Below are positions 26,603 to 35,371 of a stretch of 64,000 bases of DNA, one piece after another. The position numbers and the translations under genes were made by a program. Numbering within the stretch: position 1 is the stretch's first letter; each line of letters starts with the position of its first letter. The stretch comes from Chitinophaga ginsengisegetis. GTDB lineage: Bacteria > Bacteroidota > Bacteroidia > Chitinophagales > Chitinophagaceae. Below the pieces are notes generated by a model. It did not search any database and had not been told where the DNA came from. It saw only the letters and a program-made list of their open reading frames with translations. The stretch spans positions 1,922,001 through 1,986,000 of the forward strand of contig NZ_FUZZ01000001.1 in assembly GCF_900168065.1 (NCBI RefSeq), in the 5' to 3' direction.

Positions 26603-27970
26603 ATGAACACATCCATTTTATGGAGGGCTGCGTGCTTGTTGTTAGCAACCACCCCAATGATGAGCCAGGCTCAGGATCAACCTTCTGCCACTTCTGCGGC
26701 TGTACCCACAGCGAAATTATTCAGTGGCCCCAGTGACTATAAAACATGGTCAATCGGCGTAAACGGCGGCGTATTGGCGCCAGTTGCTGCCACTGGTGGC
26801 AGTAACGACTTCACCAAGTGGAAAGGATCTGCCGGTTACGGCGCCTATGTGAAGTACCAGATCCTGCACTTCTTTGCCCTCCGGGCCGATTATGTAGGCG
26901 GTAAACTCCAGGCCGATAACAGCAAGGAACTCGGCAATGGCTCCCTTCCTGTCAGACCATATAAATCCTACGAAACCAAACTAAACTGGTCAGGAACTTT
27001 AAACGCCGTATTTAATATCACCACGGTCAACTGGTTATTCCGTGAGAACTTTGTTCAGCTGTACGCCTCTGTAGGCGGCGGATTGGCCGGATATAAACCA
27101 ACCGTAACCAGGAACGATAACACCAGCTTTCCTTATAAAGCAGAAGATAAAGCCATCAAGGAACTGATTATTCCTGTAGGCGCTGGGCTCAAATTCAAAC
27201 TGTCAGAAGCTGTTAACCTGGACCTGGGCTATACCATGTATTACACCGACGGTGATAACCTCGACGGTTACAACTACGGTCCCAATAAGGATAAGTACTC
27301 CTATGGCTACGCAGGACTGGAGTTCGCCCTGGGAAAGAAAGGCAAAAAACAACTGCAGTGGTCCAATCCGGCCAAAGTGATGTACGACGAGCTGGAAGCC
27401 CAGAAAACCACCCTCGCAGCCTCACTGGATGCTGCCAATCAGAACAATGCCAGGTTGACGGCTGATGTGGATAAACTGACAAAAGACAGTGACGGAGACG
27501 GTGTTTCCGACTTCTTCGATAAATGCCCAGGCACACCTGCCAATACCAAAGTAGATGGTTCCGGCTGTCCGTTGCCGGTACCGGAAGTAGTGAAGCAGGA
27601 AGAAAAAGTAGTGATTACAGAAGAAGATAACCGTCTAGTAAGAGAAGCCATTCAGAACCTGGAGTTTGAATTTGCAAAGGCCAGTATCAAGCCCAGCTCC
27701 TATCCTGCACTCGACAGGGTGGCAGCACTCCTGAAACGCAAAAACCTCAACCTCAAGCTGGCCGGCCATACCGACAATGTAGGCAGCAAATCACGGAACC
27801 TCGCCCTGTCAAAGGAAAGAGCCGAATCCGTTAAAGCCTATTTTGTGGAAAAAGGCGTGAACGCTTCTAAAATTGAAGCCGTAGGTTATGGTATGACACA
27901 ACCTATTGCCTCCAATAAAACAGCGGCAGGCAGGCAGAAAAACAGAAGAGTAGAGTTTACAATATTCTAA
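26603..27970 (+). CDS. OmpA-family outer-membrane protein with thrombospondin type-3 repeat
   Basis: The 455-residue protein has a signal peptide (1-23, SQAQ), an outer-membrane beta-barrel (about 40-245), a short coiled stretch (about 255-290), a calcium-binding type-3 repeat DSDGDGVSDFFDKCPGTPAN, and a C-terminal OmpA peptidoglycan-binding domain with LAGHTDNVGSKSRNLALSKE and GRQKNRRVEF. It anchors the outer membrane to the wall. Upstream, TATATTTG at 26440-26447 fits a -7 box but would give a leader of about 150 nt and lacks a -33. A strong hairpin follows the gene. Confidence 0.92.
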   Translation: MNTSILWRAACLLLATTPMMSQAQDQPSATSAAVPTAKLFSGPSDYKTWSIGVNGGVLAPVAATGGSNDFTKWKGSAGYGAYVKYQILHFFALRADYVGGKLQADNSKELGNGSLPVRPYKSYETKLNWSGTLNAVFNITTVNWLFRENFVQLYASVGGGLAGYKPTVTRNDNTSFPYKAEDKAIKELIIPVGAGLKFKLSEAVNLDLGYTMYYTDGDNLDGYNYGPNKDKYSYGYAGLEFALGKKGKKQLQWSNPAKVMYDELEAQKTTLAASLDAANQNNARLTADVDKLTKDSDGDGVSDFFDKCPGTPANTKVDGSGCPLPVPEVVKQEEKVVITEEDNRLVREAIQNLEFEFAKASIKPSSYPALDRVAALLKRKNLNLKLAGHTDNVGSKSRNLALSKERAESVKAYFVEKGVNASKIEAVGYGMTQPIASNKTAAGRQKNRRVEFTIF

Positions 27971-27988
27971 CAGGCTGACTATAAGATG

Positions 27989-28026
27989 ATAGGGATTTTT
28001 TGATGTAAAAATCAAAAAATCCCTAT
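27989..28026 (+). terminator. Hairpin after the OmpA-type gene
   Basis: A perfect 16-bp stem (ATAGGGATTTTTTGAT and its complement, 6-nt loop) is followed by TTTTC. It ends 9 nt before the GNAT start, leaving little room for a promoter downstream of it. Confidence 0.8.
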
Positions 28027-28035
28027 TTTCATTTT

Positions 28036-28521
28036 ATGGAACCATATATCATCAGAACAATAGCGCCAGCAGACGATCCGGCAATTGCCCATATAGTAAA
28101 AACCACGTTGACAGAATTCGGCATGAACAAGGCCGGTACTGCGTTTTCAGACCCTACCACCGACCACCTCTCGCAACTGTTTGATATTCCCCGTGCAGTT
28201 TATTACGTAGCAGTGGCAAACAATGAAATAATCGGCGGGGCCGGCATCCACCCGCTGGATGGCGGTGAAGCGCACGTATGCGAACTACAGAAAATGTACC
28301 TCCTCCCCGAAGCCCGCGGAAAAGGACTGGCAGGCAAGCTAATCACCTTATGCCTGGATTACGCTAAACAAAACGGCTACACGCAATGCTACCTGGAAAC
28401 TGCCCCCGAATTAGCCAGGGCCAGAAAAGTATATGAACAGTTCGGATTCCGGTACCTGACAGGCCCGATGGGTAATACCGGCCATTTTGGCTGTGACAGC
28501 TGGATGCTGAAGGATTTGTAG
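28036..28521 (+). CDS. GNAT family N-acetyltransferase
   Basis: A 161-residue protein with the acetyl-CoA pyrophosphate loop LPEARGKGLAGKL and preceding strand HVCELQKMYL, followed by a helix and the YLETAPELARARKVYEQFGF motif typical of GNAT enzymes. The substrate cannot be read. The start lies 9 nt after the OmpA-gene hairpin, so its promoter must overlap that hairpin or the gene depends on read-through. Confidence 0.88.
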   Translation: MEPYIIRTIAPADDPAIAHIVKTTLTEFGMNKAGTAFSDPTTDHLSQLFDIPRAVYYVAVANNEIIGGAGIHPLDGGEAHVCELQKMYLLPEARGKGLAGKLITLCLDYAKQNGYTQCYLETAPELARARKVYEQFGFRYLTGPMGNTGHFGCDSWMLKDL

Positions 28522-28602
28522 TTTTCCTCAACAGGTGGATTTCTATTCCTCTTTGTAAACCGGCACACTTCTTGCCAACTGGGGCTTACAAAATAACATA
28601 TC

Positions 28603-29178
28603 ATGAAAAAACTTATTCTGTCTGGTGTATTAGCCATTGGAACTATGCTGGCAGTACAAGCACAAAATGTAAAGTTCGGTGTTAAAGGTGGTTTGAATAT
28701 CTCCAAACTAACTGATACCGACGGCTCCAAAACCCTCGCAGGCTTTCACGCAGGAGGTCTTGTTAACATCGGGCTGGATAAAAGCTGGGCTATCCAACCG
28801 GAAGTATTGTATTCTACCCAGGGCACCAAAGCAGAAAGAAGTGTATTATGGTTAACCACTTCCAACACCGTAAAGGTTAACTATGTTAATGTACCGGTAA
28901 TGGTGCAGTATTCCATTGTGCCTGAATTTTACCTGGAAGCAGGTCCGCAGGTAGGCTTTCTCACAGCAGCCAAGGTTAAATCCGGCGACGTAACGGTAGA
29001 TATCAAAGATGATATGCAATCCGTAGACTTTGGACTGGGCTTCGGCTTTGGTTATAAGTTCGATATGGGCCTCGGTGTTAGCGGCCGGTATAATTTCGGA
29101 CTTACCAATGTGTATGATTCCGACAAAGTGGACAGCAAAAACTCCGTAGCACAGATCGGTGTGTTTTACACTTTTTAA
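28603..29178 (+). CDS. Porin-family outer-membrane beta-barrel protein
   Basis: A 191-residue protein with a clear signal peptide (1-20, ending VQAQ) and an alternating-strand pattern beginning NVKFGVKGGLNISKL, typical of the small outer-membrane beta-barrel family (OMP_b-brl_2, PorT-like) widespread in Bacteroidetes. It ends in an aromatic residue (VFYTF), as barrels recognised by BamA do. The function is unknown, probably structural. A hairpin terminator follows. Confidence 0.85.
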   Translation: MKKLILSGVLAIGTMLAVQAQNVKFGVKGGLNISKLTDTDGSKTLAGFHAGGLVNIGLDKSWAIQPEVLYSTQGTKAERSVLWLTTSNTVKVNYVNVPVMVQYSIVPEFYLEAGPQVGFLTAAKVKSGDVTVDIKDDMQSVDFGLGFGFGYKFDMGLGVSGRYNFGLTNVYDSDKVDSKNSVAQIGVFYTF

Positions 29179-29203
29179 TGCAGGAATAAAATATTCCGGA
29201 TAA

Positions 29204-29234
29204 GCGAAGGTTGTCTGATAAAGACAACCTTCGC
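29204..29234 (+). terminator. Hairpin after the porin-family gene
   Basis: A perfect 13-bp stem (GCGAAGGTTGTCT, loop GATAA) lies 26 nt after the stop. The trailing T-run is short (TGCTTTCG). Confidence 0.7.
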
Positions 29235-29252
29235 TGCTTTCGGCTAATTAAC

Positions 29253-29260
29253 TATCTTTG
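29253..29260 (+). promoter_or_regulatory. -7 box for argS
   Basis: TATCTTTG matches TAnnTTTG and lies 25 nt before ATG 29285. It also rules against an upstream TTG start at 29258, which would fall inside the box. No clear -33 TTG. Confidence 0.5.
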
Positions 29261-29284
29261 CCCCTCGCATTAATCATTTTCAGC

Positions 29285-31213
29285 ATGAGTGTTGTACAAT
29301 CCATCAGAACGGCCGCCGTGGCCGCCATTAATTCACTTTACGATCAGCAGTTAACAGCAGCAGATATTGCTATTAATACCACCAAGCCTGAATTCGAAGG
29401 TGAGTATACCATTGTCGTTTTCTCTTTTACAAAATTCAGCCGGCAGAAACCGGAAGAAACTGCACAACGTATCGGGGAATACCTGACTGCCCACTATCCG
29501 GAACTGATTGCGCGATTCAACGTAGTAAAAGGATTCCTGAACCTGAGCATTAACGATACCTACTGGACAAAATTCCTGCAGCAACATTATAGTGACGTAA
29601 ACATCGGGATACAGCCTGCCAATGGTAAAAGGATCATGGTAGAGTATTCATCTCCCAATACCAACAAACCTTTACACCTCGGTCACCTGCGTAATAATTT
29701 CCTGGGATATGCTATCGCTGAAATTATGAAAGCCAATGGCTACGAAGTGATCAAAGCCAACCTGGTAAATGACCGCGGTATACACATCTGCAAATCCATG
29801 CTGGCATGGCAAATGTTTGCACATGGCGACACCCCACAATCTACCGGTATAAAAGGCGATCACCTGGTGGGCGACTACTACGTGAAGTTTGAATCTGTAG
29901 TGAAGGAACAGGCAGAAATTATCATTGACCGCGTACTGGAAAATGATTTCCGCGACTTCGACAGCGCCGAAACTGAAAAGCTGGAGAAGCTGGTTACTGC
30001 GCTGCATAAGCCGGAAGTAAAAGACGATAAAGAAAAGTCTGGCAAGATCATGGACGACATCAAAGAGATGTCGCGTAATAAAACAGAGATCATGCAGCAG
30101 GCGAAGATCATGCTGCAGCAATGGGAAGCCGGCAACCCTGAAGTAAGGGAATTGTGGGCTACTATGAACGGCTGGGTGTATGAAGGCTTTGATCAAACCT
30201 ACAAACGGCTTGGTATTGATTTCGACCAGATGTACTACGAGAGTGAAACTTACCTGTTAGGTAAAAACCTCGTAGCCGAAGGACTGGAGAAAGGCGTGCT
30301 GTTTAAAAAAGAAGATAACTCTGTATGGATAGACCTGACCGCCGACGGGCTGGATCAGAAACTGCTGCTCCGCGGAGATGGCACCTCTGTATATATGACC
30401 CAGGACATGGGTACGGCGCGTTTGAAATATGAACAGTACCACATGGACCAGAGTGTATATGTAGTGGCAGATGAGCAGAACTATCACTTCAAAGTACTCC
30501 AGCTGATTATGGAGAAACTGGGAGAACCTTCTGCCAAAGGTATCCACCACCTCAGCTATGGCATGGTGGAATTACCGCATGGCCGGATGAAAAGCCGGGA
30601 AGGTACCGTAGTGGATGCAGATGATATGATCACAGAAATGGTGAATACTGCCGCCGAAAAAACACAACAATCCGGCAAAAACCTGGATATGTTTTCCGAT
30701 GAGCAGCTCAACGAACTGTATGATACCGTAGGCATGGGCGCTATGAAATTCTTCCTGCTTCGTGTAGATCCTAAAAAGAAAATGATCTTCAATCCGGAAG
30801 AATCAATCGATTTGCACGGGTTTACCGCTCCGTTTATCCAGTATGCGTACGCGCGTATCAAATCTATCCTCCGCGATGCCGGCACAACAGAAGGGCTGGA
30901 GGCGTACACCTACGAAGGAGAATTGCTGCCGCTGGAAAAGGAACTGATCATCCTGAACGAACAGTTTCCGGGTATACTCGCAGAGTCGTACCGCGAACTG
31001 AGTCCTTCTGTGATTGCCAACTATGCGTTCCAGCTGGCCCAGTTATTCAATTCCTTTTATGCCGAGAAAGTGGAAGGGGTACCCACCTATTCCATCATCC
31101 GCGCAACCAGTGAAGAAAAGAAGAAGCTGCGTTTACAGATTATCATGCTCACCGCCCACACTATTGCTCAAAGCATGAAATTACTGGGTATCCGTGTACC
31201 GGAAAGAATGTAA
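29285..31213 (+). CDS. argS: Arginyl-tRNA synthetase
   Basis: Start at ATG 29285 (MSVVQSIRTAAVAAINSLYD), supported by the promoter box just upstream. The 642-residue class I synthetase has the N-terminal Add-1 domain (1-95), the HIGH motif as PLHLGHLRNN, and a KMSKS region replaced by GRMKSREGTVV, which is usual for ArgRS. The C-terminal anticodon-binding DALR domain ends SMKLLGIRVPERM. It charges tRNA-Arg in the cytosol. A strong terminator follows. Confidence 0.97.
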   Translation: MSVVQSIRTAAVAAINSLYDQQLTAADIAINTTKPEFEGEYTIVVFSFTKFSRQKPEETAQRIGEYLTAHYPELIARFNVVKGFLNLSINDTYWTKFLQQHYSDVNIGIQPANGKRIMVEYSSPNTNKPLHLGHLRNNFLGYAIAEIMKANGYEVIKANLVNDRGIHICKSMLAWQMFAHGDTPQSTGIKGDHLVGDYYVKFESVVKEQAEIIIDRVLENDFRDFDSAETEKLEKLVTALHKPEVKDDKEKSGKIMDDIKEMSRNKTEIMQQAKIMLQQWEAGNPEVRELWATMNGWVYEGFDQTYKRLGIDFDQMYYESETYLLGKNLVAEGLEKGVLFKKEDNSVWIDLTADGLDQKLLLRGDGTSVYMTQDMGTARLKYEQYHMDQSVYVVADEQNYHFKVLQLIMEKLGEPSAKGIHHLSYGMVELPHGRMKSREGTVVDADDMITEMVNTAAEKTQQSGKNLDMFSDEQLNELYDTVGMGAMKFFLLRVDPKKKMIFNPEESIDLHGFTAPFIQYAYARIKSILRDAGTTEGLEAYTYEGELLPLEKELIILNEQFPGILAESYRELSPSVIANYAFQLAQLFNSFYAEKVEGVPTYSIIRATSEEKKKLRLQIIMLTAHTIAQSMKLLGIRVPERM

Positions 31214-31235
31214 TAACGGTTAAAATTATAAACAG

Positions 31236-31265
31236 AAAAAGGAAGGCGCAATGCCTTCCTTTTTT
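31236..31265 (+). terminator. Intrinsic terminator of argS
   Basis: Stem AAAAAGGAAGGC / GCCTTCCTTTTT with loop GCAAT and a T-run, 22 nt after the argS stop. It has the form of a textbook factor-independent terminator. Confidence 0.88.
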
Positions 31266-31275
31266 GTTTCATTAA

Positions 31276-31305
31276 AACGCTGCAGCCCTTACGGGTTGCA
31301 GCGTT
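31276..31305 (-). terminator. Hairpin downstream of the TPR-like gene
   Basis: A 13-bp stem with one wobble pair (AACGCTGCAACCC on the minus strand, loop GTAA) is followed by TTTTAAT on the minus strand. It lies about 95 nt after the stop of the convergent 31783-31400 gene. Confidence 0.55.
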
Positions 31306-31399
31306 AGCAACTTGCGGCCGCCGTGGCCGAAATTGCCGAAGAAAATACCACAGTAAGCAGCGCAGCGAAAAAGGAGCTTGCCTATCCTTTATGCGCTGT

Positions 31400-31783
31400 T
31401 TAAAGTCCCTCTACACTGTGGCAAATATTTTTATCATGTAGTTCTCCCATTATGATGGCCTCATCGCACAGGCGTTCCCCCTTCTCCTGCTCACCCGCAC
31501 CCATATACGATTTTCCGAGCATAAACATAGCAAAAGCATTGGTAGGTTGCAAGTGTAAAACTTTTTTCCATTGCACTATTGCCTGTTTAAAAAGTTTCCT
31601 TTCGTACAAGTCGTGTGCCAGATGCTGATAACGGTTAACTCTTTTCAGGGTATCCTTAAAAACGTATAGCCCCGGACGGTAGTTGACTTCTTTTTTATCA
31701 AAGTAACAGGCTGCCGGTTCACTATACACTGCAGTAAGTAATACAATACAACAGATACTAACTGATAGCTGACAGGGTTTCAT
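31400..31783 (-). CDS. Small exported TPR-like protein
   Basis: The start is ATG 31783 (MKPCQLSVSICC); a GTG lies at 31795. The 127-residue product has a signal-like N-terminus (1-26, ending near SEPAAC, where a Cys could be lipidated although the preceding residues are a weak lipobox). One clear TPR pair follows: YERKLFKQAIVQWKKVLHLQ and AFAMFMLGKSYMGAGEQEKG. TPR repeats mediate protein contacts; the partner is unknown. Its own -7 box lies at 31811-31818. Confidence 0.6.
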   Translation of the reverse strand: MKPCQLSVSICCIVLLTAVYSEPAACYFDKKEVNYRPGLYVFKDTLKRVNRYQHLAHDLYERKLFKQAIVQWKKVLHLQPTNAFAMFMLGKSYMGAGEQEKGERLCDEAIIMGELHDKNICHSVEGL

Positions 31784-31810
31784 AGGTCGCAGCACTTATG
31801 GGGCGCCGGA

Positions 31811-31818
31811 CAAATATA
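31811..31818 (-). promoter_or_regulatory. -7 box for the TPR-like gene
   Basis: TATATTTG on the minus strand, 28 nt before ATG 31783. It matches TAnnTTTG exactly; no TTG at the right -33 spacing. Confidence 0.45.
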
Positions 31819-31860
31819 TAAAGAATATATTGCAAATGAAAACTTATCTATATGTAGTAA

Positions 31861-32349
31861 TCACAAACCCAGCTCGTCCCCGCTAAAGGAAAGGGGCAGC
31901 AAGTCATTCGCACGGCTGATCACATATATCTTACCGCTTAATCCCCCCATAATCACCCGGATAGGGCTTTCCTGTTTCCTTTCGTACTCCGACAATGTTT
32001 GCCGGCAAATCCCGCAGGGAGAAATAGGATGCGTACTCTCCCCATTGAGGTTATTATAACTGATGGCGATGGTATCAATATCAATATTGGGATATACCGA
32101 CGCAGCAGAAGCCAGCGCCACTCTCTCCGCACATAACCCGATCGGATAAGAAGCGTTTTCCTGGTTGGAACCGGCAATGATTTCACCGTTGGCCAGCCGG
32201 ATCACTGCTCCCACCTGGAAACGGGAATAAGGCGCATAAGCGTATTCCGTTACTTCCCTTGCTTCCTTCAGCAGCCATGCATCAGCGTCGGAAAGACCGG
32301 CAAGATCATCATATACCTCGTATTCGATATGCAGCAATTGTTTCTCCAT
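31861..32349 (-). CDS. cdd: Cytidine deaminase
   Basis: A 162-residue zinc hydrolase. Zinc ligands and the catalytic Glu are in GLCAERVALASA (Cys-Ala-Glu) and PCGICRQ (two Cys), and the substrate loop shows as YSRFQVGAVIRLANGEIIAG. It deaminates cytidine and deoxycytidine for pyrimidine salvage. It lies downstream of lepB, separated by two hairpins, so it may have its own promoter. Confidence 0.93.
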   Translation of the reverse strand: MEKQLLHIEYEVYDDLAGLSDADAWLLKEAREVTEYAYAPYSRFQVGAVIRLANGEIIAGSNQENASYPIGLCAERVALASAASVYPNIDIDTIAISYNNLNGESTHPISPCGICRQTLSEYERKQESPIRVIMGGLSGKIYVISRANDLLPLSFSGDELGL

Positions 32350-32380
32350 AACAACAGTTGAAAAGGGTTCTTCGTATAGC

Positions 32381-32426
32381 CGTTGTCGGGGTAAGACAAC
32401 GACGGACCGGCATAGTGCCGGTCCGT
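32381..32426. terminator. Two tandem hairpins between lepB and cdd
   Basis: Stem CGTTGTC/GACAACG (32381-32401) is followed directly by an 11-bp perfect stem ACGGACCGGCA with a 3-nt loop (32402-32426). There is no T-run, so termination would be imperfect or the structure may protect RNA ends. Confidence 0.5.
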
Positions 32427-32458
32427 AATTTACTTTAAATTATATTTCGGGCGGTTGC

Positions 32459-33658
32459 TTACTTGATATTTCTGAAGATACGGCTCCAGCGGATACCGCC
32501 TTCTCCATAACTCATCCAGATCAGCCAGGCTTTACCCACCACGTGATCTTCCGGCACAAAACCCCAGAAACGGGAATCCAGGGAGTTGTTACGGTTATCC
32601 CCCATCATCCAGTAATAGTTCATTTTAAAAGTATAGCTATCAGCGGGTTGACCGTTGATGATAAATTTACCGTCTTTTCTTTCCAGTGTATTGCCTTCAT
32701 ATACGCGGATAATGCGGTCGTATAAAGCAATGTTGCTTTCATCCAGCTTAACGGTAACGCCCTTTTTAGGAATATACAACGGACCGAAGTTTTCTTCTGT
32801 CCATTTGAAATGGGCAGTATCGTGCGGGAAAACGTTATTGTAATTGAAATCTGTAAAATCAGACTCCTGGTATATTTTAATGTCTTTTACGATCGGCTTA
32901 AATTGTTCCAGCGCTGCAACATTGGCCGGTGTGAGGTTGTAAATGAACTTGCTGGCATCGAGCTGGTAGAAGTCAGAACCGGAAGTAGCAATGCCCAGGT
33001 CTTCCAGGCGGCTGCTGTTAAGCTGATCGCCGGTAGTTTCCACTACATATTTATGCTGGCTGCCAGGGGGAACCGGTGCTGCCTGTCCGTTTACATATAC
33101 TGCACCTTTAATGATCCGGATCGTATCGCCGGCTTCGGCCATGCAGCGTTTGATATAGTTTTCCCTTTTGTCTACCGGGCGTTGAATGATTTTGTAAGAA
33201 TTCTGGACCGACTGCCAGCCGAACTGCCGCACCATGCCATAATAACTGGGATCGGGCGAATCAATGGCCACGGTATCTCCTTCGGGGAAGTTGAATACCA
33301 CTACATCATACCGCTTGATTGCTGAAAAACCGGGTAAACGTCTGTATTTCCATTTTACCGCCTCTGAATAGGCTTTGGCAGATTTGGTGAAAGGCAGCGT
33401 GTGATGCACAAAAGGTACTGCCAGTGGGGTCATTGGGATACGTGGTCCGTAACTGATCTTGCTCACAAACAGGAAGTCGTTCACAAGTAAGGTTTTTTCC
33501 ATTGAAGGGGTCGGGATCGTATAGGCCTCAAAAATAAAGGTGCGGATAAGCGTGGCTGCTATAATAGCGAAGATCGCAGCGTCTAACCATTCTCTAACCG
33601 CAGATTTCTTTTTCTTAGGCTGACTGTCTTTGTTTTTTTTCCAAAATGCCAGGTTCAT
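32459..33658 (-). CDS. lepB: Signal peptidase I
   Basis: A 399-residue membrane protease, longer than many LepB proteins because of an insertion of about 100 residues in the catalytic domain, as is common in Bacteroidetes. A basic N-terminus and one membrane segment (about 24-45) precede the Ser of the dyad in TIPTPSMEKTLL. The Lys lies in ENYIKRCMAEAGDTI, and box E is MMGDNRNNSLDSRFWGFV. It removes Sec and Tat signal peptides on the outer face of the inner membrane, for example those of the secreted proteins seen in this window. Confidence 0.95.
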   Translation of the reverse strand: MNLAFWKKNKDSQPKKKKSAVREWLDAAIFAIIAATLIRTFIFEAYTIPTPSMEKTLLVNDFLFVSKISYGPRIPMTPLAVPFVHHTLPFTKSAKAYSEAVKWKYRRLPGFSAIKRYDVVVFNFPEGDTVAIDSPDPSYYGMVRQFGWQSVQNSYKIIQRPVDKRENYIKRCMAEAGDTIRIIKGAVYVNGQAAPVPPGSQHKYVVETTGDQLNSSRLEDLGIATSGSDFYQLDASKFIYNLTPANVAALEQFKPIVKDIKIYQESDFTDFNYNNVFPHDTAHFKWTEENFGPLYIPKKGVTVKLDESNIALYDRIIRVYEGNTLERKDGKFIINGQPADSYTFKMNYYWMMGDNRNNSLDSRFWGFVPEDHVVGKAWLIWMSYGEGGIRWSRIFRNIK

Positions 33659-33688
33659 TCAGTTACGCTTATTAGATGCTTAAAAAGG

Positions 33689-33696
33689 CAAATATA
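33689..33696 (-). promoter_or_regulatory. -7 box for lepB
   Basis: TATATTTG on the minus strand, about 31 nt before the lepB start; exact TAnnTTTG match. No good -33 TTG. Confidence 0.45.
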
Positions 33697-33783
33697 ATAT
33701 TCTGTTGCTAGCCAGTTGCTATTACTTTACAAAAGTTTTCTTAAAAATAGATTAAAAGATTGTTTATTATAATTTTTAGGTAT

Positions 33784-34704
33784 ATGGTGTACCCTACGCC
33801 GAATTGCCTAAATTTGACGTTTACTATACCTCCGTTGAATACATTTACGATTAAGGATATTGAGAACTTTACCGGTATAAAGGCGCATACCATCAGGATC
33901 TGGGAGCAGCGGTTCCAGTTATTCTCCGCCAGGCGGAAGGATACCAACCACAGGATCTATGACGGGGAGGATCTGAAAACCTTACTGCGTATTGCGTATT
34001 TATATCATCACGGGATCAGGATCTCGCGCATAGCTGCTTTGTCGGACGAGGAACAAAATAAACTGTCCTTGCAGCTGGCCGCTGAAGGATCTTCCGCCGG
34101 CCTCCAGGTAAATGAGCTGATTGCCGCCACACTCGACTACGATTACTTCCGCTTTGAACGTGTTTTTTACAGCCAGGTACTGCACCTGGGATTTGAACAC
34201 TGCATTACAAAAATCATTTACCCTTTCCTTGAAAAGATAGGCGTACTATGGCTTACCGGCAACGTGATTCCGGCACAGGAGCACTTCTGCTCCAATATTA
34301 TCCGTACTAAAATAATGACGGCTATCGACGGCCAGCAGATGAACCAACAGGCTACCGCCCATTACCTGTTATTTCTCCCGGAGGGAGAATTTCATGAAAT
34401 ACCTTTGTTATACGCACAATACCTGTTGAAGAAGAGTGGCAAACTGGTCACCAGTTTTGGCGCCAATGTCCCCCTGGCAGACCTGGAAGCATTTGCCCCG
34501 GCCCGTCCGGTGACCCACATCTATACCCATCTGCTTACCAATGTTACGCAACAGGTAATGAACCGCTTTGCTGCCACACTCTCACAGCAGTTCCCGGGCA
34601 TTAAAATCCTGTTATCGGGGCCACAGTCCTGGCAATTGACCATGCCGCTGCCGGCGAATGTATTTGTTATAAAAAGCCTGGAAGAGCTGCAGGCATTCAG
34701 CTGA
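33784..34704 (+). CDS. MerR-family regulator with B12-binding-type domain (CarH-like)
   Basis: Start at ATG 33784 (a TTG lies at 33760). The 306-residue product has a MerR winged helix (FTIKDIENFTGIKAHTIRIW), a four-helix cap domain and a C-terminal Rossmann-like cobalamin-type domain. The cap carries W156-x9-E166-H167 (WLTGNVIPAQEH), the Wx9EH signature of CarH-type B12 photoreceptors. The cobalamin loop reads EFHEIP (E202, H204), close to the D/ExHxxG motif but with Pro for Gly. CarH represses carotenoid genes in the dark; none are visible nearby. Whether it binds B12 is open. Confidence 0.8.
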   Translation: MVYPTPNCLNLTFTIPPLNTFTIKDIENFTGIKAHTIRIWEQRFQLFSARRKDTNHRIYDGEDLKTLLRIAYLYHHGIRISRIAALSDEEQNKLSLQLAAEGSSAGLQVNELIAATLDYDYFRFERVFYSQVLHLGFEHCITKIIYPFLEKIGVLWLTGNVIPAQEHFCSNIIRTKIMTAIDGQQMNQQATAHYLLFLPEGEFHEIPLLYAQYLLKKSGKLVTSFGANVPLADLEAFAPARPVTHIYTHLLTNVTQQVMNRFAATLSQQFPGIKILLSGPQSWQLTMPLPANVFVIKSLEELQAFS

Positions 34705-34711
34705 CCATTTC

Positions 34712-35359
34712 TCAGAGCACTTCTTCGAGGATACGATTAATGGCTTCCGAGCGGTTCAGCACCATAAAATGGCCACCATCGGGGATCAGGTGTGTAGGTT
34801 GAAGATATTTAACCGGGAAAGGCATATCGCGTGCACCGTGGATATGCACCACGCCTTCCGGTACCTGCTCGTTTTCCCAATGCAGGATAGCATTTACCGC
34901 CCACCGCGTATAGGTGTAATCGCGCTTCGCAAGATATTCGTTTACCAGTGTACGTTCTTCCGGTGTTTCAATATTGAGGAATTTCCTGACAATAGCGCTT
35001 CGCCGCTGGTACAGCAGGCTGTCGGGCAACTTATGCAGGCCGAGTTTCTTTACCCAGTTATAGTAGGGAGGTTTTTCCGAGCTTCGTTTAATGCTTGATA
35101 GCAGGATGTTCTTTTCTACAGGGATGTGCCGGGCTATTTCCAGGCTCATAATACCGCCAAAAGACACGCCTATTAAGGTTACCGTCCCATCAGCCGTAAT
35201 GTTTTTGGCCATACGTGCCGCATAGCGGCTGATGGGTTCATCCGGCAATGGAGGGATCCAATGCAGGTGATGCACCTGGTAGCCGGAGGGAAAACGCAGG
35301 TTGTTGAAAATGCGTTCATCCGCTCCCAGCCCACTGATCAGATACAGGTGTTTTTGCAT
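34712..35359 (-). CDS. Alpha/beta hydrolase
   Basis: A 215-residue alpha/beta hydrolase fold. The oxyanion region is ISGLGADERIF, the nucleophile elbow GVSFGGIMSLEIA, and the catalytic His near LIPDGGHFMVLN, with an Asp/Glu in HGARDMPFP. No signal peptide. The substrate is unknown. The gene lies 12 bp downstream of the AAA+ response regulator gene, so the two are likely cotranscribed. It is convergent with the MerR gene. Confidence 0.85.
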   Translation of the reverse strand: MQKHLYLISGLGADERIFNNLRFPSGYQVHHLHWIPPLPDEPISRYAARMAKNITADGTVTLIGVSFGGIMSLEIARHIPVEKNILLSSIKRSSEKPPYYNWVKKLGLHKLPDSLLYQRRSAIVRKFLNIETPEERTLVNEYLAKRDYTYTRWAVNAILHWENEQVPEGVVHIHGARDMPFPVKYLQPTHLIPDGGHFMVLNRSEAINRILEEVL

Positions 35360-35371
35360 ATTGTTAGCCGG

